Source: Pegoplata infirma (taxonomy: Eukaryota; Arthropoda; Insecta; Diptera; Anthomyiidae). Taken from it: a stretch of DNA of 64,000 nt. The translations under genes and the position numbers were made by a program. The DNA lies in NCBI GenBank assembly GCA_963921195.1, contig OY992538.1:83513904-83577903 (forward strand), in the 5' to 3' direction. The notes under the pieces are model-generated. The model worked only from the letters and a program-made list of their open reading frames with translations, ran no database searches and had not been told where the DNA came from. Every line of letters starts with the position of its first letter. Position 1 is the stretch's first letter. Positions 11,447 to 20,597 of this stretch are shown piece after piece.

Positions 11447-11740
11447 TATATGTAATACAAAAAAAACTATTTCACATATTTTCCTCTTTTTATATCACCA
11501 TCCTCTTCTTAAAAAACCAAAAACAAATTAACATTCAATCATACACATACTTTATTTGATTTTTTTTCCGTTACATACACTTACACTAACAATAACAAAA
11601 CAATAACAAATATTTACTTGTCTAACAACTAAACTGCACCCCACGACAAGAAAACAAACAACAACAAGTTTTACAAAACTGGTATTTCACCATTCTTTTA
11701 AAACTTGTTCAACGAGTTTTCAACAGTTTAAGGTGAAACA

Positions 11741-12065
11741 AATCTGAAATTCAGTGCTTTGCTTGTAACTTTTGAACCACTAAACCGATTTTTCTGAAAT
11801 TCAAAACCAAACAGCCTTGGGGAACGACAAATATATATGCTAAGCTTCAGCCCCCTCAGAATTGTCTTTCGAAAGTTATAGTGGTTTTAATCTAGTAAAT
11901 TCGAAAAATACCCTTGCCGAAATTTACTCTATTGCTCATAACTTTTGAACCACTGGACCGATTTCGCTGGATTGCAATACCAACCTGACCCGGTAAATGT
12001 AGAACATATATGTCAAACTTCAGGAGCCTCTGTAAAGTCTTTCAAAAGTTAGCGTGTTTTCAACG

Positions 12066-12104
<39 letters not shown>

Positions 12105-12250
12105 GGACGGACGGACATCGCTAGATCGACTTAAAATCGATCAAGGATCATGAATGTATATACTTTATGGGGTCCTAGACCAATATTTCGATGTGTTACA
12201 AACGGAATGACAAACTTATATATACCCTCTATCACTAGAGTGGAGGGTAT
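11741..12250 (+). repeat. Dispersed repeat with (CAGA)n tract, copy 1
   Basis: Low-complexity CAGA/CGGA tetranucleotides at 12,064-12,117 are followed by a conserved block (GATCGATCAAGGATCA, then CTTTATGGGGTCCTAGAC) and a GGAGGGTATAAT end near 12,242. The conserved block recurs in inverted orientation near 20,860-20,990. Similar tails flank many fly repeats. No coding function is proposed. Confidence 0.65.
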
Positions 12251-12385
12251 AATACATAAATTTGCATTAATTTTTAATTATTTCAATACTTTTGTAAAAA
12301 AAAGATTTTTTAAAGAAAAAAAAAAAGATTTTTTTCCAGAAATAAAAAGTTCTTTAAAAAAATATATGGCAACACTGATTAGACT

Positions 12386-12867
12386 CAAAAAAAAACTTGT
12401 CAAATTACTAGAAAACGTCTCGTAATCCCATTTTACCAATATTTGACAGTTTTCCTTGATTTTTAAAAAATTAATTTTCGATCGAAATTTACATTTTTTT
12501 TTGTAACTTTATAGTTTTTCTTGTAATTTTACAAATTTCAAAGATTTTTTACAAAAAAAAAAATTAGTAAATTTATGAGAATTTCTTGTAAGTTTTATTT
12601 CGCCCAAAACGTTTAAAATTTACAATTTTATTGGTAAAAATCTGGTAAAATTACAAAAAAGTTCGTCATTTTTACTAGGAATTCTCGTAAAATAGGAGGT
12701 AGCAAAAAATGACATGATAAAACTCCTTGTAAGTTTTATCACGTCAAAAAATTGTAAATTTACAATTTTGTTGGTAAAAAGCTTGTTAATACAAGGAATT
12801 CTTGTCAAATAGAAGGTAGCAAAAAAAGGTACAAACTTTTCTTGTTATTTTACAAGTTTTTTTTTTT
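12386..12867. other. AT-rich repeat with GTAAAATTAC-type motifs
   Basis: Imperfect repeats of TTGTAAATTTTACAA-like text. They resemble the interior of the CACTCAAAA-ended MITEs elsewhere in the window, but no ends are identified. Confidence 0.4.
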
Positions 12868-12887
12868 TTATCATGATAATGTTTTTA

Positions 12888-12986
12888 GGCTGGTGTCTAA
12901 TTTTAAAAAAGTTGCAGGACGCCACCTCAGTTTGACTATATAAGCTAACAATTAACGAAAAAGAAAACAAGAATTACTATTTTCAT
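12888..12986 (-). pseudogene. Signal-peptide-like start, copy 2 (frameshifted)
   Basis: ATG at 12,986 on the minus strand gives MKIVILVFFFVNC and then a stop. Relative to the copy at 6.3 kb it has lost about five bases after the hydrophobic stretch. The downstream codons for QTEVAS remain recognisable in another frame. Confidence 0.45.
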
Positions 12987-13109
12987 TTTCTTAAAACCAA
13001 AAATTTTAATAACTTGGGTTTGTAACTTGGATAATAATTCACCTCTTGGTGAATAAACCCGTTTTTCACCAGCTGGTGAATAAAAAGTAACATAATTAAT
13101 TTTCAACAA

Positions 13110-13480
13110 AAAAAAATTTTTTTCATCAAATTTTATTTTTCCATCAAAATTTTTTTGTTCATCAAACTTTTTTTTCATCAATTTTTTTTAATCATTTTTT
13201 TTATCAATTTTTTTTTATCAAATTTTTTTTAATTAATTTTTTTTCATCAATTTTTTTTTTTCAGCACATTTTTTTTTTCATTAATTTTTTTTTTTATAAA
13301 ATTTTTTTTTTTCAAATTTTTTTTTTCATCAAAATTTTTTTTTTCATCAAATTTTTTTTTTAACAAAATTTTTATTTTTTTTATCATTTTTTTTTCATAA
13401 ATTTTTTTTTATCACATTTTTTCATCAAGTTTTTTTCACCAACTTTTTTTTTACATCAAAAAAATTTTCTTTTCATAAAT
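13110..13480. repeat. Degenerate T-rich minisatellite (TTTTTTTCATCAAA)
   Basis: Irregular tandem repeats of about 15-20 bp with the core CATCAAA in poly(T). The matching inverted tract in copy B is at 44,890-45,560. Confidence 0.8.
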
Positions 13481-14014
13481 TTCCAATATTTTAAGGTAGA
13501 ATTACACAATTTGTGTAACTTTACCCAATTTATAGTAGGAAACTGAAATAATTTTAATTAGAATGTGTACATTAAACAAGTGAGAGTGTTATATTCTTTG
13601 GTACTCTCCAAAATGGAAAAACACTTTTTTGCACTCACTCACGAAATGTACAGCTCTTTGGTTTTTTAATGGGGTCCTCGACTGATATTTCAATTCGTTT
13701 TGCATGGAATAGCAAAAAAATATAACATGTTTTTTTCTAAAAAAAACTTTGCTTTGGCAAGTACACCCAAATCTTTCGCAAAACATTATCATGATTTAAT
13801 GTTTTAGGCAAGAGTACAAAATTCGCAAGCATTTTTAATGGAGTCCTCGACTGATATTTCACTTCGTTTTGCATGGAATAGCAAAGTAATGTCACATTAT
13901 TTTTTCTAAAAAAACTTTGCTTTGGCAAGTACACCCAAATCTTCCGCAAAACATTATTGTGATTTAATGTTTTGGGCAAGTGTACAAAATTCGCAGGCAT
14001 TTTTTTAGTGTATG

Positions 14015-14500
14015 CGTAAAATGTCTCAGAATCTGACACTTTTTCTATAGAAAAAATCTTTTAGAATCAGATTCTATTACTTTTTCCATACGAAAAATGT
14101 CTTAGATTCGAAAACTTTTTCTAAACGAAAAATATCTCAGAATCTTAGACTTTTCTATGCAAAAACTGTCGCTGATTCTGAGACTTTTTCTAAACGAAAA
14201 ATTTCTCAGATTCTGAGACTCTTTCTCAGATTCTGAGACTTTATCTATTCGAAAAATTTCAAGTTTTTTTAGACTTTTACTATACGAAAATTGTCTCAAA
14301 ATCTGAAACATTTTCTAAAATGTCACAGAATCTGAGAATTTGTTTTTCTATACAAAAAATGTCTCAGAATCTAAGATTTTTTCTGTAGGAAAATTTTATC
14401 AGAAGATGAGACATTTTCTTTACGAAAAATGCCTTTGAATCTGAGACTTTATATGCGAAACCAGTCTCAAATTCTTAGAATTTTTTTCTTAATTGAAAAT
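14015..14500. repeat. CAGAATCTGAGA minisatellite, array 1
   Basis: Degenerate tandem repeats built from TCTCAGAATCTGAGA alternating with TTTTTCTATACGAAAAA, giving units of about 30-60 bp. Both halves of the unit are near-palindromic. Related arrays lie at 59.7-60.4 and 61.2-62.1 kb. Confidence 0.8.
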
Positions 14501-14833
14501 ATCAATATCTATAATTTTACGACTTTTTATATTGCATAAAACTATTCATATGAAATAGCTCATATTGTTACCAAAAAAAGGTGTATTGTGACATTCAAAT
14601 AAAATAAAAATAAAACTGTATTTTATTGAAAAAGTTCTATAGTAAAATGCGTACTACGTGTCTAAGGAAACCAGCACCATATGTGTTTAATTTAATACTC
14701 CTATGAATAGTAAAAACAAAGCTAATGATGTGGAGCACCAAAAAAAAAATACAGACACACACAGATATGAATAACACACACTAAGCCCACCCATATAACA
14801 CGTATGATATAAATACAAAACATAAAACCTAGT

Positions 14834-15058
14834 CACAATTGGGTCGACAAACCAAAACCACATTGTTTTTTTTTTTTAAAACATCACAACCACAATGACA
14901 TTCAATTTTTAACAAAGTTTATCATGCATCATTTTCTAACATCACAAAATATTCTCTTAAAGATCAACAGAATATGAACTTTTTTATTATTGCAATTTGA
15001 GTCTGTTAAAAAGTCTGTTACAATAGATTTGTGGTTGTGGTATGTCGATCCAATTGTG
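14834..15058. repeat. 225-bp stem-loop with 29-bp arms
   Basis: Arm 14,834-14,862 (begins CACAATTGGGTCGACA) is the near-perfect reverse complement of 15,030-15,058 (ends TGTCGATCCAATTGTG), with three mismatches. The loop is about 167 nt and AT-rich. It is outside any recognised transposon. It may be a small MITE or a structured transcript. Confidence 0.6.
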
Positions 15059-15429
15059 ACTTGACTAGAGTATGTTTGTAGTTGTGTGTGTTTTAATGTC
15101 ATTAGGTTTGTAATATAAATACATAAAAACAACCTAAATAAAATGACATGTTTTATCTGTGTTTGAATGTTTAAAAATATTATTAAAAGAAAAACATAAC
15201 AAAAACATATGTTTTTTTAATGTTAATAAATTACAAAAGAATTAATAATATTTACATATGTATTTGTTTTATTTCCAGAAAATTAAATTTATTTGTTTTA
15301 AACAGAAGTTTTCTAAGAAATTATATTAATTAATTTAAATTGCAAATATTGATGTCTGTCAGTTTAAATAACACTAGTCTACAAAAAACAGATATTTTTT
15401 GCGCATACTTCCGGGGTACATTTTCTTAA
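15059..15429. other. AT-rich spacer, nothing recognised
   Basis: No feature supported. Confidence 0.4.
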
Positions 15430-15430
15430 G

Positions 15431-15530
15431 TATTTTGACATCCTAAACGCGAATCTATCATCAGAAAAGTTGTATAAAATCGCCTTCTCGAGATATCGGC
15501 ATTTGAGGGCTTGGTCCACAAAAATTTAAA
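15431..15530 (+). repeat. Hairpin repeat interrupted by the retrotransposon (left part)
   Basis: The left arm (15,431-15,502) and loop of a palindromic repeat. The right arm is at 20,741-20,815. Matching motifs are CTTCTCGAGATAT against ATATCTCGAGAGG, and TTTTGACATCCTAA against TTAGGAGGCCAAAA. A third, uninterrupted relative at 27,412-27,545 runs through the loop into the right arm. Confidence 0.75.
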
Positions 15531-15539
15531 ATGCCCATA
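15531..15539. repeat. Target-site duplication, left copy
   Basis: ATGCCCATA, identical to 20,741-20,749, directly flanks the 3' end of the retrotransposon. Joining the outer flanks here regenerates the paralogous sequence seen at 27.4 kb. Confidence 0.85.
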
Positions 15540-15637
15540 GGTTAGGTTAGGTTGTAAGTGGCTGCTGACGTTTTACGTCAACACACGTAGACTCTGAGGT
15601 CCATTGTGATACCACGGGATCGTAATAGGTTTCCCTA
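15540..15637 (-). other. Retrotransposon 3' UTR with CCTAA-repeat end
   Basis: This short untranslated end follows the ORF2 stop (TAG, 15,638-15,640) and finishes with nearly three CCTAA units (15,540-15,553). There is no AATAAA signal and no A-tail. In this type of element the 3' end is normally what the reverse transcriptase recognises for target-primed synthesis. Confidence 0.7.
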
Positions 15638-18600
15638 CTAGTCCCTGTCGTTAAACCAGTTTGAGCTTCTTATGAAACTCCTTAGATGTTGAATTTTGAC
15701 ATCCGACAAATCTGAAAGATCGTACAGCTCCCTAGATCCCAGTGAAGCAAGTCGCTGACCAGAAAGTGCCGGGCAATGGCAAATAAAGTGTTCGATAGTT
15801 TCCAACTCCTCTTCATCCATGCAACTTCGGCAAAAGTCATTCGACGGCACATTTAACCGCTCTGCGTGCTTCCCTATAAGACAGTGTCCGGTAATTATAG
15901 AAACCACCGTTGAAATCTCTCCTCTTGGAAGCGATATCAGCTCACTTGTGCGCCCCTGATTAAGAGAAGGCCAAATCAGTCGTGTTGTCTCACACGTCCA
16001 TCCATTTGCCCATCTTTGATTAGTCTCCGTCGCAGAACAAAGCCGTAGGTTTTGCTTGCAAGTTTCTAGAGGCGTACCAACACATTCCAATTCTGTTGGA
16101 ACCTGTAAGGTAGTTCCTAGTCTTGCAAGCTCATCGGCTTTGCAATTCCCTGGAATGTCTCTGTGCCCTGGGACCCATATGAGTCGTATGTTAAACTGCT
16201 TGGCCATCTCATTTAAAGACGTGCGGCAGTTAAGGGCAGATCTTGTTTTCAGAAACATTGAATCCAGGGACTTGACCGCGGCTTGACTGTCAGTATAGAT
16301 GTTGACTGCGGTTGTAGACAAGACATTGCAGCTCAACCAGTCAGCCACTTCTTTTATTGCCAGCATCTCTGCCTGGTAAACACTGCAATGATCTGGCAAT
16401 CTACGAGCCAGGCTCAACCCAAGCTCTTCCGAATAGACTCCAAAGCCCACTTGTTCGTGCAGCCTCGATCCATCTGTGTAAAAATTTATGGTAGCTCCAC
16501 TACCCGGAGTATCCCCCATCCAAGACTCCCTGGATGGTATCATAGTGGTAAAGTGGCGCTCAAAGAGGCTCAAAGAGGGAGCACAGTCCACATTTTGTGG
16601 TATTGTTATCTTTTTCAAGATTGCGCTATGGCCACAATCACTGCTCCTCCATTGCAGCGTGCTATTAAGTCGAATTGCCGATGCAGCCGCATACTGCCTA
16701 CCCAATATGTCCAAGGGTATCAGGTGAAGGAGGATTTCTAATGCAGCCGTAGGTGTAGTACGAAGAGCACCAGTGATGCACATTGACGCCATTCTCTGTA
16801 CCTTCGTGATAAAGACAAAGTTCGCTTTTGTTTCCAAAGCAGGCCACCAGACAATGATTCCATACAGCAAAATTGGACGCACCACTGCTGTATAGATCCA
16901 ATGAACGACTTGAGGGCTAAAACCCCATCGTTTTCCAATGGCCCTTTTACAGGAATACAAAGCAATCGTTGCTTTTCTCACCCGTTCCTCAATATTACGC
17001 CTGAAATTCAGCTTCCTATCTAGAAATACTCCAAGATACTTGGCTCCATCTGAGAAGGTGATTTCAGTACCGTCCAGAGAAATAGGATCAAAAGCAGGAA
17101 TCTTATTTTTCCTTGTAAACAAAACAAGCTCTGTTTTACTAGGATTAACTCCTAGGCCACAGTCTCTTGCCCATTTAGACAGATCTTTCAGAGAACCCTG
17201 AAGAATGTCCCGCAATGTTGGCAGATGCTTCCCCTTTACCGCTATCGCGACATCGTCAGCATATGCGATAACATGACAACCACGTGCTTCTAGAGATAGT
17301 AGCATTGAATTCAGTGCCAGGTTCCAAAGAAGCGGCGAAAGAACACCTCCTTGTGGTGTGCCCCTATTGACAAATCGAGATATGACGGACGCTCCCAATT
17401 CAGACGTTATACGTCTATTGGCAAGTAGGTTTTCCACCATTAAAACGATTTCACGCTTTACTCCCAGACCAGACAATGCCAATATTATCGATTCTGGAAT
17501 GACATTATTAAAAGCCCCCTCAATATCAAGAAAGGCCACCATAGTGTACTCCTTTACCGAAAGCGATCTCTCGATGGTACCAACGAGCTCATGAAGAGCT
17601 GTTTCAGTTGATCGTCCCTTGCTGTATGCATGTTGCTTTGTCGAAAGCAACCTCGGGTCAATCACTCTACGCAAATATGAGTCTATCATTCGTTCCATTG
17701 TCTTTAACAAAAAAGAAGACAGACTAATTGGTCTGAAATCCTTCGGAGCTGTGTGGGAACTTTTCCCAGCCTTCGGGATAAATACGACTCTGGTATCCCT
17801 CCATTTTAAAGGAATATACGACCAGTTGATGCATGCTGTGTATAGATTATACAGCAACGGGGCTATATAGTCCAACACTTGCTGCAACTCAGCCGGGATT
17901 ATACCATCAGGTCCCGGAGATTTATAGGGCCTGAAGCTTTTTATCGCCCAGATTAATGTTGGCATATTTATTATTTCCGAAGCAATTTCAGATGCTTGGG
18001 CGTCAGAACGTTCCAAAGCTTGAAACGGCGTCATGGAATTGCCCGGAAAATGCGTGTTTAAAAGGAGATCCAGCGACTCTCCACTGGAGGAAGACCACAC
18101 CCCATTAGGATCTTTCAGGTATCCTAGGGTGCAAGGAGAAGAAGCCAGAACCTTGCGCAGCCTGGATGCCTCAGAAACGTCTTCTATGTTTCCACAGAAG
18201 TTTTTCCAAGAATCACATTTGGCATTTCTGATCATCTTTTTATAACTCTTAAGTTGCAGCCTGTATGCAGACCAGTCCTCGTCCGCTCTTGAAAATTTAG
18301 CCTTATTAAAGAGCTTTCTGCAGGAATCTCTGCTCGTCTGCAACTCATTTGACCACCAAGGTGGCTTTTTTTTCCCTCTAGGCTTTGCAGAAGGGCAAGA
18401 CGCATCCAGGCACCTATTACAAACATTTGTTATATGGTCAACCAGACAGTCAATTTCCGCTAAACTATGCGGTTCAGATAGGGGTACTTCATCCAAAAGC
18501 AAAGAAAAAGTCTCCCTATATTTCACCCAGTTTGTTCTTCTCAGATTTCTAGAGACTGTCTCAACCGGGGCACGCTCCCTGAGTAAAAACTCAATGTACC

Positions 18601-19231
18601 GATGATCTGAGAAAGAATGCTCTTCCAAAACTCTCCAGTCATCAATTCTATCAGACAATGTATCTGATACAAGTGTTACGTCAAGAACCTCTTGCCGCGT
18701 ACTTGTAACGAAAGTTGGTTCACTACCCTTGTTACAAATATACAGGTTAGTGCTTAACAAAAACTCCAAAAGTGATTCGCCTCTATCATTTGTGTCTGTA
18801 CTACCCCATATCGAATGATGTGCATTAGCATCACAGCACACTAGTAACTGGTGTCCCCTAGATTCAGACTCCCGAATCAGACCGCCAACCTTCTCCGGGG
18901 GTATTGGCCCCGGATTAGGAAAATACGCAGAGGCGAGCCAAATAGATTTCCCATGAAGCTCTAAGCTAGCCGCTGTAACATCCATATCACTAAAAGTTGA
19001 TAAAAAGAATATATTTAAGCCATTTTTCGCCAAGATGCAGGCTCTTGGTGAGCCCTCACCTTTGGCAACCATCAACTTAAACCCAGGGGTCTTCAATCCG
19101 CAAACCCTGCCACCCCGCACCCAGGGCTCTTGGATAAAAACCAAGTCAACTGCTCCTGTCGTCAGGCGCAGCAATAGTGCAGCTGAGGCTGCCTTACAGT
19201 GATGGAGGTTTATTTGTAGGAACCGCAACAT
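15638..19231 (-). CDS. LOA-like ORF2: endonuclease / reverse transcriptase / RNase H
   Basis: This polyprotein nicks target DNA, copies the element RNA at the nick and degrades the RNA template. The start chosen is the ATG at 19,231 (MLRFLQINLHH), just before the endonuclease. The frame stays open upstream to 19,369. Endonuclease, about residues 1-220: N8, E35 (QEPW), D134/N136/H138 (CDANAH) and D209-H210 (SDH). Reverse transcriptase, about 435-715: motif A D569 (FLDIEGAF), motif B TPQGG 625-629, and YADD 657-660. RNase H, about 915-1040: D920 (FYTDGS), E955, D981 (YTDSQ), H1023 and D1033. The C-terminal CCHC is C1134, C1137, H1148 and C1153. Every key residue is present and the length suits the family. 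Translation probably depends on ORF1, which it overlaps by 38 bp in another frame. Confidence 0.92.
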   Translation of the reverse strand: MLRFLQINLHHCKAASAALLLRLTTGAVDLVFIQEPWVRGGRVCGLKTPGFKLMVAKGEGSPRACILAKNGLNIFFLSTFSDMDVTAASLELHGKSIWLASAYFPNPGPIPPEKVGGLIRESESRGHQLLVCCDANAHHSIWGSTDTNDRGESLLEFLLSTNLYICNKGSEPTFVTSTRQEVLDVTLVSDTLSDRIDDWRVLEEHSFSDHRYIEFLLRERAPVETVSRNLRRTNWVKYRETFSLLLDEVPLSEPHSLAEIDCLVDHITNVCNRCLDASCPSAKPRGKKKPPWWSNELQTSRDSCRKLFNKAKFSRADEDWSAYRLQLKSYKKMIRNAKCDSWKNFCGNIEDVSEASRLRKVLASSPCTLGYLKDPNGVWSSSSGESLDLLLNTHFPGNSMTPFQALERSDAQASEIASEIINMPTLIWAIKSFRPYKSPGPDGIIPAELQQVLDYIAPLLYNLYTACINWSYIPLKWRDTRVVFIPKAGKSSHTAPKDFRPISLSSFLLKTMERMIDSYLRRVIDPRLLSTKQHAYSKGRSTETALHELVGTIERSLSVKEYTMVAFLDIEGAFNNVIPESIILALSGLGVKREIVLMVENLLANRRITSELGASVISRFVNRGTPQGGVLSPLLWNLALNSMLLSLEARGCHVIAYADDVAIAVKGKHLPTLRDILQGSLKDLSKWARDCGLGVNPSKTELVLFTRKNKIPAFDPISLDGTEITFSDGAKYLGVFLDRKLNFRRNIEERVRKATIALYSCKRAIGKRWGFSPQVVHWIYTAVVRPILLYGIIVWWPALETKANFVFITKVQRMASMCITGALRTTPTAALEILLHLIPLDILGRQYAAASAIRLNSTLQWRSSDCGHSAILKKITIPQNVDCAPSLSLFERHFTTMIPSRESWMGDTPGSGATINFYTDGSRLHEQVGFGVYSEELGLSLARRLPDHCSVYQAEMLAIKEVADWLSCNVLSTTAVNIYTDSQAAVKSLDSMFLKTRSALNCRTSLNEMAKQFNIRLIWVPGHRDIPGNCKADELARLGTTLQVPTELECVGTPLETCKQNLRLCSATETNQRWANGWTCETTRLIWPSLNQGRTSELISLPRGEISTVVSIITGHCLIGKHAERLNVPSNDFCRSCMDEEELETIEHFICHCPALSGQRLASLGSRELYDLSDLSDVKIQHLRSFIRSSNWFNDRD

Positions 19232-20597
19232 CTTGCTTTTTTTCCACCATCCTTTCCACCACCGTGTTATTGGCTTCATCCTCCGTGTTATCATAGAGGT
19301 CGCATTCGTCCCCAGATTCGGTTTCGAATAAGCCAGATATGTGTCCCATCTGTTCTGAATCGGAGGCAACAGAACTCTCCGAATTCCTCACTGCATGGGC
19401 CTCGTCCTGAATGTCACACATAGTGGCATCAGCTTTATCCTCCGTGCCATCACAGAGATCGCATTCGTTGCCAGATTCGGTTTCGAAAATGCCAGATGCA
19501 TCTCCCATCAGCCTAGAATCGGTCAGCTGAATATCAACCTTTTCCAGATTCTCCTCCCCAGCCGACTCTGCCACTGGCTTGTCTGCTTCCAAAATAGGCT
19601 TCTGGTCGCCCTTGTAGACATTGACTCTTATATGAAAAAAGCCAAATCTAATAATGCCGTCAGTCCTGGCTAAAAGCGGAAGCGATTCCTCATTAACCAA
19701 GACCACTGCTTGACGACGAGCGCCCTCCATCTCACCCAATCTGGCAATTTGCCAATTCTGAGTTGGAAGGTCAGGATTGCAGACTTTTATCATCTTTAGA
19801 ATCACCGCAGTGTCACTTGTAGCCATTGGGATCCATGCATGAGCTCTGGGTTGCGAGGGGATATCATGTTTTTCCACAACGTCCAGTCTGGCTCCAGGCC
19901 ATAACTCTCCCACTTGGCTAATGGCAACCTTAAACACGGCTGCGGATCTTTCGTTTCCAAAAGCAACGAGTTTTACTCGCCCCTGATACCAACCTGCGTT
20001 GACAGTAGTAGGGAGAAAATCAGGCATACTCTCAAGAAGCCTATAGTAGATTTCATTTAGTTTAGTTTCAACTAAACTCCACTTGTCCCTTGGAATACTA
20101 CAATCCCCATTTTGCCTGTTTATCACAGCCCTAACGAAGTTACCTTTCACCACTTCACTAAAAGACTGAGTCCAGACGTTGCCGGTCACCTTAGATCTTT
20201 TAGGTAAAGGTTTCTCGTCGGGCGAGCGCAACCTTTTACCAGACTTCGATGACGAGGCCGAAACAGCGCTCTGTTTGTCAGATGCGCGCATTGCCGAAAG
20301 TTTGTCCTGTTCTTCAATGACTCCTTTCGCCCATGATAGCGACGCCTTCTCACGTTCGGAGAGCTTCGTTCCATCGAGTTGGCTTAGTCTGTTAATTATT
20401 TTCAAACAAAGCCTTCTCTGGTTGTGCCTGACCTTTGATGGCTTAAGTTTCTTTTTCTTTTTACCACCAATATTAGGCTGAGCACCCCTACCAGAATCAA
20501 GGCCGGACTTCAAGGTCGCAACCCTAAGACCAGTGCTAGGACCAGCACCAGTCGGTGAGGCAGAGCCTCGAACTAAATCGGTATCATTTGTGTCCAT
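19194..20597 (-). CDS. LOA-like ORF1: nucleic-acid-binding protein (DUF4780-like)
   Basis: The first ORF of the retrotransposon, 467 aa, is expected to bind the element RNA in a ribonucleoprotein particle and carry it to the nucleus. The N-terminal 135 residues are basic and disordered, with a lysine run at 46-50 (GGKKKKKLKPSK) and KRLRSPDEKPLPKRSK at 121-136, likely nuclear localisation signals. Residues about 140-330 form the conserved globular part, with WYQGRVKLVAFG, AHAWIP and NWQIARLGEMEGARRQAVV; the pattern is DUF4780-like. No CCHC knuckles are visible. The C-terminal 130 residues are acidic and contain a diverged 53-residue-period duplication (ETESGNECDLCD and ETESGDECDLYD). The start at 20,597 follows the 143-bp leader. 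The stop is at 19,194-19,196. Confidence 0.85.
   Translation of the reverse strand: MDTNDTDLVRGSASPTGAGPSTGLRVATLKSGLDSGRGAQPNIGGKKKKKLKPSKVRHNQRRLCLKIINRLSQLDGTKLSEREKASLSWAKGVIEEQDKLSAMRASDKQSAVSASSSKSGKRLRSPDEKPLPKRSKVTGNVWTQSFSEVVKGNFVRAVINRQNGDCSIPRDKWSLVETKLNEIYYRLLESMPDFLPTTVNAGWYQGRVKLVAFGNERSAAVFKVAISQVGELWPGARLDVVEKHDIPSQPRAHAWIPMATSDTAVILKMIKVCNPDLPTQNWQIARLGEMEGARRQAVVLVNEESLPLLARTDGIIRFGFFHIRVNVYKGDQKPILEADKPVAESAGEENLEKVDIQLTDSRLMGDASGIFETESGNECDLCDGTEDKADATMCDIQDEAHAVRNSESSVASDSEQMGHISGLFETESGDECDLYDNTEDEANNTVVERMVEKKQDVAVPTNKPPSL
19271..19509 (-). repeat. 159-bp-period duplication in the ORF1 tail
   Basis: Blocks at about 19,271-19,350 and 19,430-19,509 are near-identical (both contain CCAGATTCGGTTTCGAA) and lie 159 bp, or 53 codons, apart. 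The duplication preserves the ORF1 frame and adds a second acidic cysteine-bearing segment. Confidence 0.85.

Larger units (their letters stand above)
8710..12385. mobile_element. hAT-like composite, 3.66 kb, near-perfect 8-bp duplication
   Basis: The outer ends are CAGTGTTGCTATATA at 8718 and TATATGGCAACACTG ending at 12,377. The flanks are ATTACACT (8710-8717) and ATTAGACT (12,378-12,385), identical at 7 of 8 positions. Eight-base flanks and the CAGTGTTGC end point to hAT. It has been enlarged by later insertions: a tRNA-like repeat at 9.5 kb, a second hAT at 10,179-11,438 and a (CAGA)n dispersed repeat near 12.1 kb. No transposase was found, so it was mobilised in trans before it was filled. 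Confidence 0.7.
12868..14003 (-). mobile_element. Leader-bearing dispersed element, copy A
   Basis: One end carries ATCATGATAATGTTTTTAGG (12,870). The other carries GCAGGCATTTTTT (ending about 14,003), preceded by a duplicated module containing CTTTGCTTTGGCAAG at about 13,749 and 13,916. The same ends and order occur, inverted, at 43,971-45,796 and 21,829-23,378. A long (TTTTTTTCATCAAA)n-like tract fills 13,110-13,480. The element is non-coding apart from the leader-like start. Its superfamily is unknown. Confidence 0.65.

Noticed and set aside
15540..15553. A telomere or interstitial telomeric array
   Set aside because: Fewer than three TTAGG units, located exactly at the retrotransposon 3' end.
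16056..18426. Several 60-150-codon open frames within and opposite ORF2
   Set aside because: They are shadows of the 1197-codon retrotransposon ORF and show none of its motifs.
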